Source: Acinetobacter variabilis (GTDB taxonomy: Bacteria; Pseudomonadota; Gammaproteobacteria; Pseudomonadales; Moraxellaceae). From it: 64,000 nt of DNA. The stretch is taken from positions 389,504-453,503 of the forward strand of contig NZ_KB850113.1 of the NCBI RefSeq assembly GCF_000369625.1. The letters run 5' to 3'. The stretch's first letter is position 1, and the number at the start of each line of letters is the position of its first letter. Under the pieces are notes generated by a model, which was not told the DNA's origin, did not search any database, and saw nothing but the letters and a program-made list of their open reading frames with translations. Both the position numbers and the translations under genes were made by a program. This document shows, in pieces, positions 45,575 to 54,781 of the stretch.

Positions 45575-47086
45575 ATGAAACATACTTTTAAAAGCATCCC
45601 ATACATGATGCTTCTGCTTACAGCGTCGATTTCTTCAAGTGCTTTGTATGCTGCTGACACCACAGTTACACCGACGAAAAGCGTTATATTCTTTTTAGGC
45701 GATGGCATGGGACCAACCACAGTGACGGCAAGTCGTATTTATGCTGTGGGGGAAAATGGCAAACTGGCCATGGACAGCATGAAGCACGCAGCACGGATTA
45801 AAACCTATTCTGAGGATGGTCAAACCACAGATAGCGCTCCCTCTATGGGCGCCTATATGACTGGGCAGAAAAATAAAAATGAAGTGATTGCCATGACAAC
45901 AGGAACGGTTGCGGTCGAACCTGAAGATGGAAAATTGTCGAATGGCAAAAGCTTAGCGAAAGCCATTAACCGTTGTCCAGAACAGGGCAGTAGTGTGGTC
46001 GCAGGTATGCCTGCGTTAAGTATTTTAGAACTGGCAAAAAAGCAGGGAAAAGCGGTTGGCGTAGTGACGACGACTGAACTCACCCATGCCACACCTGCGG
46101 CAACCTATGCACATATTTGTCATCGTGATGCACAATACGATATTGCGCTTCAAGCTGTTCCAAAAGGTAAAGCTTATAATCCAAACTTATTGGATGGCAT
46201 TAATGTCCTTATGGGAGGTGGCTTAAATCACTGGACGCCTTATGATGCAGTCTCTAACCCCAAAGGGCGCTTGGATGGCCGTGATTTATTGGCAGAGTTT
46301 AAACAGCAGGGTTATCAAACCGTTTTAAGCCAAAGTGATTTGGCACAGACGGTCAATACTCAGAAAATTTTCGGCGTATTCTCCACACAGTCGCATTTAA
46401 ATTTTGATTTGGATCGACTCAAGAAGAATATAAAGACTGAACCGAGTCTGGCGGTGATGACCAGTAAAGCGATTGATGCACTGCAAGCACAGAGTCATGG
46501 ACAAGGCTATTTCTTGATGGTTGAGGGTGGGCGTATTGACCATGCACTACATGCCAATAATGCCAAACGGGCATTGCAGGAAACCAAGGCATTTAATGAT
46601 GCAATTCAAACTGCACTGGATAAAGTGGACTTGAGCAATACCTTGGTTGTAGTGACGGCAGACCATGACCATGTGATGACCTTTAATGGTTATGCCGCAC
46701 GAACGGGTCAAACGACGGAGACTAATCCAGGTATTTTGGGGCTGAGCTATGACTATAATATTGCAAAAGAGCAAAATGCTTACAGCAAAGTGCTGGCTGA
46801 TGGCCAAGTACATAATCCATACCGCGATGTAAATGGGGCAACAGGAACGACGCTCGTTTTTGGAAATGGTACGGGCAAGCGTTTAGATATTCGTGACAGT
46901 ATTAGCAACGAGCAAGCCTTTGCCGACGACTATAAACAAGAAGTCGGGGTACAACTGGCGAAAAGCGAAACACATGGCGGCGGAGATGTGATGCTGTTTG
47001 CTGAAGGAAAGAATTCAAATCTTTTCAAAGGCACACAAGAAAATACATGGGTATTTGAGCAATTGAAAAAGGCATTTGGATTTTAA
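45575..47086 (+). CDS. Alkaline phosphatase, PhoA family, periplasmic (copy 2)
   Basis: 503 aa. Signal peptide MKHTFKSIPYMMLLLTASISSSALYA, cleaved before ADTT, with no lipobox, so soluble in the periplasm or secreted. It is paralogous to the preceding enzyme: FFLGDGMGPTT, DSAPSMGAYMTG with Ser near residue 90, VEGGRIDHALHANNAKRAL, VTADHDHVM and ETHGGGDV. The GAGGGATATC before its ATG is a usable ribosome-binding site. One anchored and one soluble enzyme may cover different compartments or esters. Its stop overlaps the next start by one base (TAATG). Confidence 0.93.
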   Translation: MKHTFKSIPYMMLLLTASISSSALYAADTTVTPTKSVIFFLGDGMGPTTVTASRIYAVGENGKLAMDSMKHAARIKTYSEDGQTTDSAPSMGAYMTGQKNKNEVIAMTTGTVAVEPEDGKLSNGKSLAKAINRCPEQGSSVVAGMPALSILELAKKQGKAVGVVTTTELTHATPAATYAHICHRDAQYDIALQAVPKGKAYNPNLLDGINVLMGGGLNHWTPYDAVSNPKGRLDGRDLLAEFKQQGYQTVLSQSDLAQTVNTQKIFGVFSTQSHLNFDLDRLKKNIKTEPSLAVMTSKAIDALQAQSHGQGYFLMVEGGRIDHALHANNAKRALQETKAFNDAIQTALDKVDLSNTLVVVTADHDHVMTFNGYAARTGQTTETNPGILGLSYDYNIAKEQNAYSKVLADGQVHNPYRDVNGATGTTLVFGNGTGKRLDIRDSISNEQAFADDYKQEVGVQLAKSETHGGGDVMLFAEGKNSNLFKGTQENTWVFEQLKKAFGF

Positions 47087-47811
47087 TGGATACAAGATTA
47101 ATACGGCCGTTCAAATTCAAAATGAAGTTCTTAGCATTGTCTTTCAGTTTGCTCAGTCCATGGGTATGGTCGGCCGATGAATATCGTATTGATTATCAGA
47201 TTGAACGGTTGGATGCCAATGGGGTCACGACCATTCAAAAATACAGTGAGAAAATGATTCGAGATGCGCAAAATATCTGGATTGAACGTTTAAACACTCA
47301 AACGCATGCTGACGAAGCCCAGACACATAGCAATGCTCATGTGTCTGCCAAAACAGACACCCATGAGCATGAGAGTTTTGACAGTGCAATTCAGTGGATG
47401 CAGCGCAAAGATGTAGTCGGACAAGCAAACGTAGAAAGTCCGTTTCAGCGTTTTTATATTTTGCCAGATGAAAAAATGCGGGTGCAATTGCAGGATGTCG
47501 ATCAAGAAATGCTAGGGATGAAAAACTGTTGGCGCTGTGAATACACTTTGATTCATCCTGACATTTTAAAGCGAGCACAATTGATTCAACGTGATCCGAA
47601 GTTAGCGCATTATCAAATACGCAGTGCTGGGCAAACCTTGAATATTATATGGAGTGAACAGGATCAACTGGTTCAAAAATATGAATTGCTCAAACCGACC
47701 TCAGGCTATGCCAAAACCTTTACCGTACGCAAAATTGGCCAACATGTTGCTACACCTTGGACGCAAACAGAAAAATACAGCGAACGTGACTATGCGGACT
47801 TTAGTGATTAG
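47086..47811 (+). CDS. Exported His-rich protein of unknown family
   Basis: 241 aa (229 if the ATG at 47122 is used). A signal peptide (MKFLALSFSLLSPWVWSA) is followed by DEYRIDYQIERLDANGVTTIQKYSE. A His/Glu/Asp-rich stretch comes at about residues 75-100 (THADEAQTHSNAHVSAKTD and THEHE), then a two-Cys motif KNCWRCEY and a beta-rich tail. The His cluster could bind zinc or another metal needed by the alkaline phosphatases. I do not recognise a family. One-base overlap with the phosphatase stop shows translational coupling, so it very likely serves the same function. Confidence 0.75.
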   Translation: MDTRLIRPFKFKMKFLALSFSLLSPWVWSADEYRIDYQIERLDANGVTTIQKYSEKMIRDAQNIWIERLNTQTHADEAQTHSNAHVSAKTDTHEHESFDSAIQWMQRKDVVGQANVESPFQRFYILPDEKMRVQLQDVDQEMLGMKNCWRCEYTLIHPDILKRAQLIQRDPKLAHYQIRSAGQTLNIIWSEQDQLVQKYELLKPTSGYAKTFTVRKIGQHVATPWTQTEKYSERDYADFSD

Positions 47812-47883
47812 CTGATGAGTTTTTTGCTTTTAATTTCGGCGTTACAACAGGAATATCCGTGATTTTTTGGGGAAAATAGGTGG

Positions 47884-48885
47884 TTAGGACTGTGCCGCTT
47901 GTACTGTTAAACCACTCCAACGTTTAAATGCACGTCGAAAATTAGTGGCATCATTAATTTGTAAATACTGAGAAATCTGTTCAGTTTTAAAACCATGCAC
48001 ACGATATAAAATGATGGCGGTATGCAAACGGCTTTGATCGAGTTGCGCCTGAAAATGGGTCTGATGCTTTTTCAGTTTACGTTTTAAGGTGGCAGAACTC
48101 ATTTGAAAATAATCAGCAGTTTGTTCAAGTTGAATATTATTTTGAATATTTTGCATGAAGTATTGATGCAAACTGAGCAAAAAACTCTGTTGAATATTTT
48201 GAGCTGTCATTTCTTTCAGCGCATGTTGATAACTGATTGCAGCTAAGGTCGAAGAGGCATTGGGAAGTTTTTCATGGACCAAGTCACGAGGCAGGCTCAT
48301 CATGTTGATCGGGCGATTAAACTCTAAAGCACTGCCTAAATGCGTCCAATATTGTTCAATATAATCCGGTTCAGAAAAATTAAATTCGAATTTCCAAGCT
48401 AACTTGGTTTGATACAGTTGACGGCTAAATGCTTGTATTGCACTCATTGCGCTTTCGATTAAAAAACGATTTTCAAGCTTGTTTTCATCTAACCAATAAA
48501 TATGAATATGGCTTTGACTATACATGAGTCGAGGGCATAACCACGGTGAAACAGATGCGGAAAATGTTAAATAACGGCTAAGCGCCTCATCGAAGGTTGA
48601 TGCATACAGCATGGATTTAATGGCGTCATTAAAGGGGGTGGTTAGGCTGCGTTGACCGAATAAAAAACTGATGTCCTGATTGCGAAAACACTGCTCAGCA
48701 TTTGTTAAAACCTGTTGTAACTGTTGCTGGCTAATCAGCTTTTGCCCTGAAAAGATATCTTCCAAGAAAATACCGCTACCACTAAGTAGGACGTGATGTT
48801 CGACCTCATGGCTGACTGCTAAATCAATTAAAATAGATAATTGATGATGCGCAGGAATGTAACTGTAGTCGCATTCAAAGCTCAT
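47884..48885 (-). CDS. AraC-family transcriptional regulator
   Basis: 333 aa. The N-terminal two-thirds match the Arabinose_bd/OruR-type sensor region (FRNQDISFLFGQRSLTTPFNDAIKSML). The C-terminal 85 residues hold the two helix-turn-helices (LEQTADYFQMSSATLKRKLKK and GFKTEQISQYLQINDATNFRRAFKRWSG). It overlaps the preceding GGDEF gene by four bases, so the two form one unit, transcribed away from the receptor/phytase operon. It may control the flanking phosphate genes; its ligand is unknown. Confidence 0.9.
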   Translation of the reverse strand: MSFECDYSYIPAHHQLSILIDLAVSHEVEHHVLLSGSGIFLEDIFSGQKLISQQQLQQVLTNAEQCFRNQDISFLFGQRSLTTPFNDAIKSMLYASTFDEALSRYLTFSASVSPWLCPRLMYSQSHIHIYWLDENKLENRFLIESAMSAIQAFSRQLYQTKLAWKFEFNFSEPDYIEQYWTHLGSALEFNRPINMMSLPRDLVHEKLPNASSTLAAISYQHALKEMTAQNIQQSFLLSLHQYFMQNIQNNIQLEQTADYFQMSSATLKRKLKKHQTHFQAQLDQSRLHTAIILYRVHGFKTEQISQYLQINDATNFRRAFKRWSGLTVQAAQS

Positions 48886-49808
48886 ACCGCGACTCGCTTT
48901 GGTGAGTAGTATTGCTTCACTTGGAGCAATTGCTGATTTAATGCACTCAAAAGTTGCTGAGCAGTTTGGTATTGCCCGACTGAACAGCAGGTCGTGAGTG
49001 CTTTTAAAGGAATGTGTGCGGACAGATCACGTTGATAATAAGCACTGACCATAAGCATGCGCTCAAGTTGAGCTGCCATTTTTTCAGCCTGTTGTAGCTT
49101 CGTCTCTGGTAACAACATAATAAAACGATCTCCTGCGAAGCGGCAGAGCAGGTCTTGTGGTCGTAAGTTTAAGCTAATCAATTGTGAAACATGCTGTAAA
49201 ATAGATGTGCCTTCATCAAAGCCATATGTTTGATTAATCTGATTAAAATTATGCATATCTAGCAGTATGACGGACATGTCGCTGGGTTCATGCAAGTTTT
49301 GCTCAATTGCAGCTTTGAGCTGTGTTTTAAAGTAATGAGCATCGGCTAAAGGGGTGAGTGCATCGAATAAACGGTGATCCCGATAAATACGTTCTCGTTT
49401 TTGCATGTGTTTAGAAATCGCCAGTTCTTCTTGATGCCAAAAATAAATCCCGATGGTAAATAGGCACAGTCCAATTGGAAAAGGAATGGACTCAAGCCAT
49501 GCATCCCACATGATTTCTTTAGGCAGGCGAATAAACTCATCTAAGCTGTCCATCCACATATGGAAAAAAATAAAACATAGTCCATAAAACATATAGTTGG
49601 TTACACGGCCCAAAGGACGGCTTTTAATAATAAAGAAAATCCAAATAGCAATAAAAACAGTTGCTCCCCCTTCACCTAAAATATCGACCCAGTTCCATTC
49701 AGCAAACGACTTGCTCTGCCCAAGTAAGATAAATAACCAGAGAGATAAGCTACAGGCAGTCGCTACACATAACAAAGGCCAGCGGTAGTAAGCAAGGTAT
49801 TTAGGCAT
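48882..49808 (-). CDS. Membrane protein with degenerate GGDEF domain
   Basis: 308 aa. About four hydrophobic helices lie in residues 10-125, followed by a GGDEF-type domain. The signature is AGDRF instead of GG(D/E)EF, so the key Glu is Arg, and the usual DxLTGLxNRRxF reads DALTPLADAHYF. RPQD five residues before the signature keeps the pattern of a cyclic di-GMP inhibitory site. This argues for a receptor or signalling partner without cyclase activity. It is coupled to the AraC gene by a four-base overlap and starts divergently from the receptor/phytase operon. Confidence 0.82.
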   Translation of the reverse strand: MPKYLAYYRWPLLCVATACSLSLWLFILLGQSKSFAEWNWVDILGEGGATVFIAIWIFFIIKSRPLGRVTNYMFYGLCFIFFHMWMDSLDEFIRLPKEIMWDAWLESIPFPIGLCLFTIGIYFWHQEELAISKHMQKRERIYRDHRLFDALTPLADAHYFKTQLKAAIEQNLHEPSDMSVILLDMHNFNQINQTYGFDEGTSILQHVSQLISLNLRPQDLLCRFAGDRFIMLLPETKLQQAEKMAAQLERMLMVSAYYQRDLSAHIPLKALTTCCSVGQYQTAQQLLSALNQQLLQVKQYYSPKRVAV

Positions 49809-50058
49809 AGCATTTTTTGAAATGATTTATTTTCGCCCAAGCTAAACAGATTTAGATGAAAGTTTGATGGCAAAGGCTAGAGTCAAAATAGATCAGTGTA
49901 TTTTTGATTTTTGAGAATAAAAATGCTGAAAAACCCTATCTTTGTAGTGAATATGCATCATTCTGTATGCTCAGAATTTTCTCTATACAGATCAAATTAG
50001 CTCACTTTTTGCTGAAAATGACCAAAAAACAAATAAAAAGGGCAGATCGTAAAAGGCA

Positions 50059-50092
50059 CTGTCACATCATGTTCACATTCAATTTCTATTGT
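50059..50092 (+). promoter_or_regulatory. Candidate PhoB box and promoter before the receptor/phytase operon
   Basis: CTGTCAC (50059-50065), four bases, then TGTTCAC (50070-50076) resembles a PhoB direct repeat; the first half differs from CTGTCAT by one base and the second keeps TCAC. TATTGT at 50087 sits ten bases downstream as a -10 candidate. The start codon at 50134 follows 42 bases later. Confidence 0.5.
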
Positions 50093-50133
50093 GCGTTCAA
50101 ACCATGCCACTTTGGCTTGAGGGGAAGAACATA

Positions 50134-52620
50134 ATGCAAAATAATCAGAGCCGTTTCATGAAACATAAGCGTGCGGGTTTTCAGCTCAGTACACTGGTCC
50201 TATCAATGCTGAGCATGACGCATCTACATGCCGAAGATAACACGGTGGAATATGTACAGGTCATTGGTCAAGCTGCAAGTATGGATAAAGCACTCAAAGA
50301 ACAAAAACGTGCCGACCAAATCAGCAGTGTGGTACATGCCGATGGCATCGGACAATTACCCGATGATAATGCCGCAGAAGCGTTGCAACGGATACCGGGT
50401 GTATCTACAGAGCGTGACCAAGGCGAAGGACGTTTTGTTTCAGTTCGTGGTTTAGGTGCTGACTTAAATGCAGTGACCATCAATGGTACTTTGGTTCCCG
50501 CGCCTGAAAGCGATCGCCGTGGCGTGGCATTGGATGTCTTACCATCAGAGCTGGTGCAGTCTTTGGCTGTGGTGAAAACGCTGACACCAGATATGGATGC
50601 CAACTCATTAGGCGGTACGGTGCAAGTCGAAAGTTTATCAGCCTTTGACCATGACGGTTTGTTTTATACGGGAACGGTTGAAGGTGGTTATGATGAAAAA
50701 CGGGAAAAATATAGCCCTAAAGCATCGGGTGCCATCAGTAACCGTTTCAGTGTTGGTGAGGGGCAAGACAACCTTGGGGTAGCGCTGGCACTGAGTTATC
50801 AAAACCGAAAATTTGGCTCGGACAATGTTGAAACGGGTGGGGCTTGGGATGGCGATGCACTTGAAGAAACCGCAATGCGCCAATATGACATCGAGCGTGA
50901 GCGCATTGGTGCAGGGTTAAATTTTGATTACCGCCCCAATGACACAGGCGAATACTATTTAAGAACGTTATATAGCCGATTTAAAGATACCGAATCGCGT
51001 CAAGAAGTTTCAGTTGAATTTGCCGATCCACAACTTGCAGGGCAAAGTGGAGATGCCGAAGTCACTCGCTCATTAAAAAGTCGTGTTGAAACGCAAGAAA
51101 TTCAGTCCTTTGTTTTAGGGGGCAAGCAAGGTTTCGGCACGTGGACTGTTGAGGGCCAACTCGGTTATAGCGAAGCATCGGAGGAAAACCCAGGCGGTAT
51201 TTCAGGGGCGAAATATAAAGCTGAGTTTAGCAATGTTGGCTTTAGCAGTACCCAAAAGCCAGTTGTAACAGCAGATCAAGATTTTTATGATGCTGCCAAC
51301 TATGAGCTAGATTCGGTGTCGTGGGAAAAGTCTAAAACCACCGATAAAGAATACAACGGTAAATTAGACTTTTTAAAAGACTATATGTTGGGAAATTATC
51401 CTGCTGCATTGAAGTTCGGGGGCAAAATCAGTCAACGTGAGAAAACCAATAATACCGATGAATGGAAATATAAAGACCTCAGCACGTCAAGTTCAGATTT
51501 CAATTCAAACAGTCACTATGAACTGGGACAGTTTGGTCCAAGCATCAATGAAAATGCCATTCAGGACAAAATAAATGGGCTAAATGCTGCTGACTATGTG
51601 GTTGCGGATGGCTCCATCATTAATGACTTTAAGTCAAATGAAGACATACAAGCGGCTTATGTCATGAATACGATTGATTTGGATCAATTGCGTGTGATTG
51701 CTGGCTTGCGTTATGAAAATACCAAATTTGAAGCACGTGGTTTTGAGTTTAATGATGATGTGATCACTGCGACCAAATATGAAAATGACTATGATCATTG
51801 GTTGCCAAGCTTACATTTGCGTTATCAATTGGCGGACAATACCTACCTGCGTGCGGCATGGACCAATAGTGTCGTGCGTCCGAACTTTGCGCAAAGTGCG
51901 CCAGGTGTTTACATAGATGGTGATGAAGCTGAGTTTGGTAACCCAATGTTAAAGCCTTTAGAGTCTTCTAACTTTGATTTGGGTGTAGAAAAGTATTTTG
52001 GCAAAGCCAGTATGGTGAGTTTTTATAGTTTTTATAAAGATATCGACAATTTTATCTATAACACCAATATTGCAGGGACAGGTCAGTGGGCTGACTTTGA
52101 TGAAGCTGTGACTTATAAAAATGGTCAAAGTGCCAAACTCTATGGAATGGAGTTTGCCTATTCACAAAAATTTGACCACTTAGGAGCACCATGGAACGGG
52201 TTCTTGTTGGGTTTAAATACCACCTTTAGTAAGTCAGAGGCGGATATTGATTCGATGAAAGATGGTGAACTTCTGAGTCGTCGTATTCATTTGCCAAATC
52301 AGTCGGATGTGGTGGCGAATGCGATGCTTGGCTGGGAAAATGAACGTTTTGGTGTACGACTTTCAGCAAATTATAAATCGAGTTATCTGTATGAACTTGG
52401 TGACATTGATACGCCTGAAAAAGATATTTATACCGATGACCAAATCTTCCTTGATTTTAGTAGTCATGTGAACTTATCTAAAAACTTACAGCTCAAGTTT
52501 GATGTACAAAACATCACCGATGAGCATTATTACAACTATGCAGGTTCTAAGGCTTATAACGCGCAATATGAAGAGTATGGCCCAGCTTACAAACTGGCAC
52601 TGACCTATACCCATTTTTAA
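50134..52620 (+). CDS. TonB-dependent outer-membrane receptor (phytase-linked)
   Basis: About 828 aa. A signal peptide (FQLSTLVLSMLSMTHLHA) is followed by a TonB-box-like EYVQVIG and the plug domain (NAAEALQRIPGVSTERDQGEGRFVSVRG, LGGTVQVES). A 22-strand barrel follows, ending in an aromatic residue (YTHF). The plug pattern is that of the Caulobacter-type TonB receptors linked to organic phosphate and sugar uptake. ATG at 50134 was chosen because GAGGGGAAG precedes it. Its immediate partners are a phytase and an ExbB-ExbD-TonB set, so the ligand is probably phytate or a partly dephosphorylated inositol phosphate. A ligand other than phosphate ester cannot be excluded. Confidence 0.88.
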   Translation: MQNNQSRFMKHKRAGFQLSTLVLSMLSMTHLHAEDNTVEYVQVIGQAASMDKALKEQKRADQISSVVHADGIGQLPDDNAAEALQRIPGVSTERDQGEGRFVSVRGLGADLNAVTINGTLVPAPESDRRGVALDVLPSELVQSLAVVKTLTPDMDANSLGGTVQVESLSAFDHDGLFYTGTVEGGYDEKREKYSPKASGAISNRFSVGEGQDNLGVALALSYQNRKFGSDNVETGGAWDGDALEETAMRQYDIERERIGAGLNFDYRPNDTGEYYLRTLYSRFKDTESRQEVSVEFADPQLAGQSGDAEVTRSLKSRVETQEIQSFVLGGKQGFGTWTVEGQLGYSEASEENPGGISGAKYKAEFSNVGFSSTQKPVVTADQDFYDAANYELDSVSWEKSKTTDKEYNGKLDFLKDYMLGNYPAALKFGGKISQREKTNNTDEWKYKDLSTSSSDFNSNSHYELGQFGPSINENAIQDKINGLNAADYVVADGSIINDFKSNEDIQAAYVMNTIDLDQLRVIAGLRYENTKFEARGFEFNDDVITATKYENDYDHWLPSLHLRYQLADNTYLRAAWTNSVVRPNFAQSAPGVYIDGDEAEFGNPMLKPLESSNFDLGVEKYFGKASMVSFYSFYKDIDNFIYNTNIAGTGQWADFDEAVTYKNGQSAKLYGMEFAYSQKFDHLGAPWNGFLLGLNTTFSKSEADIDSMKDGELLSRRIHLPNQSDVVANAMLGWENERFGVRLSANYKSSYLYELGDIDTPEKDIYTDDQIFLDFSSHVNLSKNLQLKFDVQNITDEHYYNYAGSKAYNAQYEEYGPAYKLALTYTHF

Positions 52621-52696
52621 GTCGAATTAAATTTAGTACTCAGGTTTGCTCAACAGAAGCAGACCTGAGGTTCCTTGCCCAATTTTGAGTATCTCT

Positions 52697-54676
52697 ATGA
52701 AATTTTCATCTTTTAAATGGTCTGCTTTAAGCAGTTGCTTGCTGTTATTGAGCGCATGCAGTCAGCACAGCGTGCCCCGAGCTCCGCAAAATAGCCATTC
52801 GTTAAGCTCGGTTGAAATACCAATAGATCAGCCTATGGCAGCGAAGTTGCAATTACGTGAAGTCGACATGAATGGGGCGAAAACTGAGGATGTGCAATGG
52901 TTAACCTTAAGTGCATGGCCTGAAGTTGCCGCACTGTTGAGTAGTAAAAATAAAGGGCTACAAATTTTAGATGATCAACAAAATGTACTACATCAAATTC
53001 AAGGTCAGTTTGGGCGTTTTGATTATCGGATTGGTTCGGAGCATTTATTGATTGCTGCGTCGAATTTGCAACAACAGCAAATTCAACTGATGAGCATGAA
53101 CTTAAAAAATAAAGCATGGGACAAGCCTAGTTTTATTCCAAAGCGTTCATTTAAGTCTGAAGATGTTTGCCTATATACCGATGCTCAAGGGCTGAGTTTT
53201 GCTTTTTTAGTAGGTGAAGAGGGGCTTGGTGAACAATGGTTGGTGGCTCAGCATGAGAAGGCTTTGGTTCAACCACAGTTGGTACGCCGTCTCAGTTTTC
53301 CACCTGCTAGTAGTGTATGCAAAGTGAATGATGCCACAGCAGAGTTGTTTATTAATGAAGCTAATGTTGGCATTTGGGCATATCCAGCTCATTCTGAAGC
53401 AGACATGGTGCGTCAGGCGGTGGATCTCGTGCAACCCTTTGGTTCGATTCAAGGTTCACCTTCTGCAATTGCGATTGTAGATGATCATGTCGCGGTACTC
53501 GATGCAGAAAAACCTTTGCTTTATCGTTATCAAAAGCAAGATAAGCAATGGAAAGCACAGCCGCCTTTACAACTAGACACGGTGAAAGAAGCAGAGACTT
53601 TGAGTGTTCAAGGTAATTTAACTGATAAATCCTTGCTGATTTTAGATGATAAAACCGTGAAAGTGACAGATGTAGAATGGGAAACGCAGACCCAGACCAA
53701 AGCTCAAAATATCATTACTATTCCAGCAGAAGTGCAGACGGAGGGTGTGCCAAGTACAGGTGACGCGGCTGATGATCCTGCGATTTGGCATAACGCTGCA
53801 CAGCCGAGTCAGTCCCGTATTCTAGCGACAGATAAACAAGGTGGTCTACAGGTTAACGACTTACAGGGTAAAACTGTGCAGTACTTGCCAGTAGGGCGAT
53901 TGAATAATGTCGATGTACGCCACGGTTTCAAATGGGGCAATCAGACAGTCGATTTGGCGGTGGCATCGAACCGAGATCATAACAGCCTGCATCTCTTTGC
54001 GATTCAACCCAAAACGGGCAAGGTTTCTGTGCTTGGCGAGTTAGCAACCACATTGGATGATATCTATGGCATTTGCATGTACCGCGACGCTCAAGGGGAA
54101 ATCTATGCCATTCCCAACGATAAAAACGGGACTTTTGTTCAATACCACATCACGGCTGCACAGCAAAAATTAAGGGCTGAAGAAGTACAACGTTTTTCAG
54201 TGAAAACCCAACCTGAAGGCTGTGTCGTAGACGATGCCAAAGGGCGTATTTTCTTGGGTGAAGAAGATGTCGCGGTGTGGGTAAAAGATCTCAACCTACA
54301 AACTCAGCTTCCTATGCAGCAGGTGATAGGTGTAGGAGATGTGATGCATGATGACATTGAGGGGATGGGACTTTATCACGGCAAAAACCAAAGTTATTTG
54401 GTGGTTTCAAGCCAAGGCAATGACAGCTTTGTGGTGCTTGATGCCGCTGCACCTTACACGGTTCGTGGCGCATTTCGTATTGGCATCAATACCGAAAAAG
54501 GCATTGACGCTGTGTCTGAAACAGATGGACTGGATGTGAGTTCCCTAAATTTTGGTGGCAAATGGAAGCGAGGCATGTTGGTGGTGCAAGACGGACGTAA
54601 ACGTATGCCTGAAACCAATCAGAACTTTAAATATGTGCCTTGGGAAAAAATCGCTCAAGCCCTGCATTTGGACTAA
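52697..54676 (+). CDS. Beta-propeller phytase, lipoprotein
   Basis: About 659 aa. The lipobox LLSAC predicts a lipidated Cys near residue 20. Residues 340-650 are a beta-propeller phytase. DAADDPAIWHN, ILATDKQGGLQVNDLQG, RLNNVDVRHGF, SNRDHNSLHLF, GICMYRD, QPEGCVVDD and FLGEEDVAVW supply the acidic calcium- and phosphate-binding residues. Residues 30-330 look like a second, degraded propeller (GLQILDD, RFDYRIG, SVCKVNDATAELFINEA), so this is a two-domain phytase. These enzymes release phosphate from calcium phytate at neutral pH. It begins about 75 bases after the receptor stop. ATG at 52697 was chosen because the signal peptide begins there. Confidence 0.88.
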   Translation: MKFSSFKWSALSSCLLLLSACSQHSVPRAPQNSHSLSSVEIPIDQPMAAKLQLREVDMNGAKTEDVQWLTLSAWPEVAALLSSKNKGLQILDDQQNVLHQIQGQFGRFDYRIGSEHLLIAASNLQQQQIQLMSMNLKNKAWDKPSFIPKRSFKSEDVCLYTDAQGLSFAFLVGEEGLGEQWLVAQHEKALVQPQLVRRLSFPPASSVCKVNDATAELFINEANVGIWAYPAHSEADMVRQAVDLVQPFGSIQGSPSAIAIVDDHVAVLDAEKPLLYRYQKQDKQWKAQPPLQLDTVKEAETLSVQGNLTDKSLLILDDKTVKVTDVEWETQTQTKAQNIITIPAEVQTEGVPSTGDAADDPAIWHNAAQPSQSRILATDKQGGLQVNDLQGKTVQYLPVGRLNNVDVRHGFKWGNQTVDLAVASNRDHNSLHLFAIQPKTGKVSVLGELATTLDDIYGICMYRDAQGEIYAIPNDKNGTFVQYHITAAQQKLRAEEVQRFSVKTQPEGCVVDDAKGRIFLGEEDVAVWVKDLNLQTQLPMQQVIGVGDVMHDDIEGMGLYHGKNQSYLVVSSQGNDSFVVLDAAAPYTVRGAFRIGINTEKGIDAVSETDGLDVSSLNFGGKWKRGMLVVQDGRKRMPETNQNFKYVPWEKIAQALHLD

Positions 54677-54781
54677 ATAGCGCTTTAGTACCTGAGTGAG
54701 TACATGGGCTGCTAAAGAATCACAGCCCATTTTAAAAATATATATGTACTGCACCATGCAGTAAAAAAATTGGAGTGCGTT

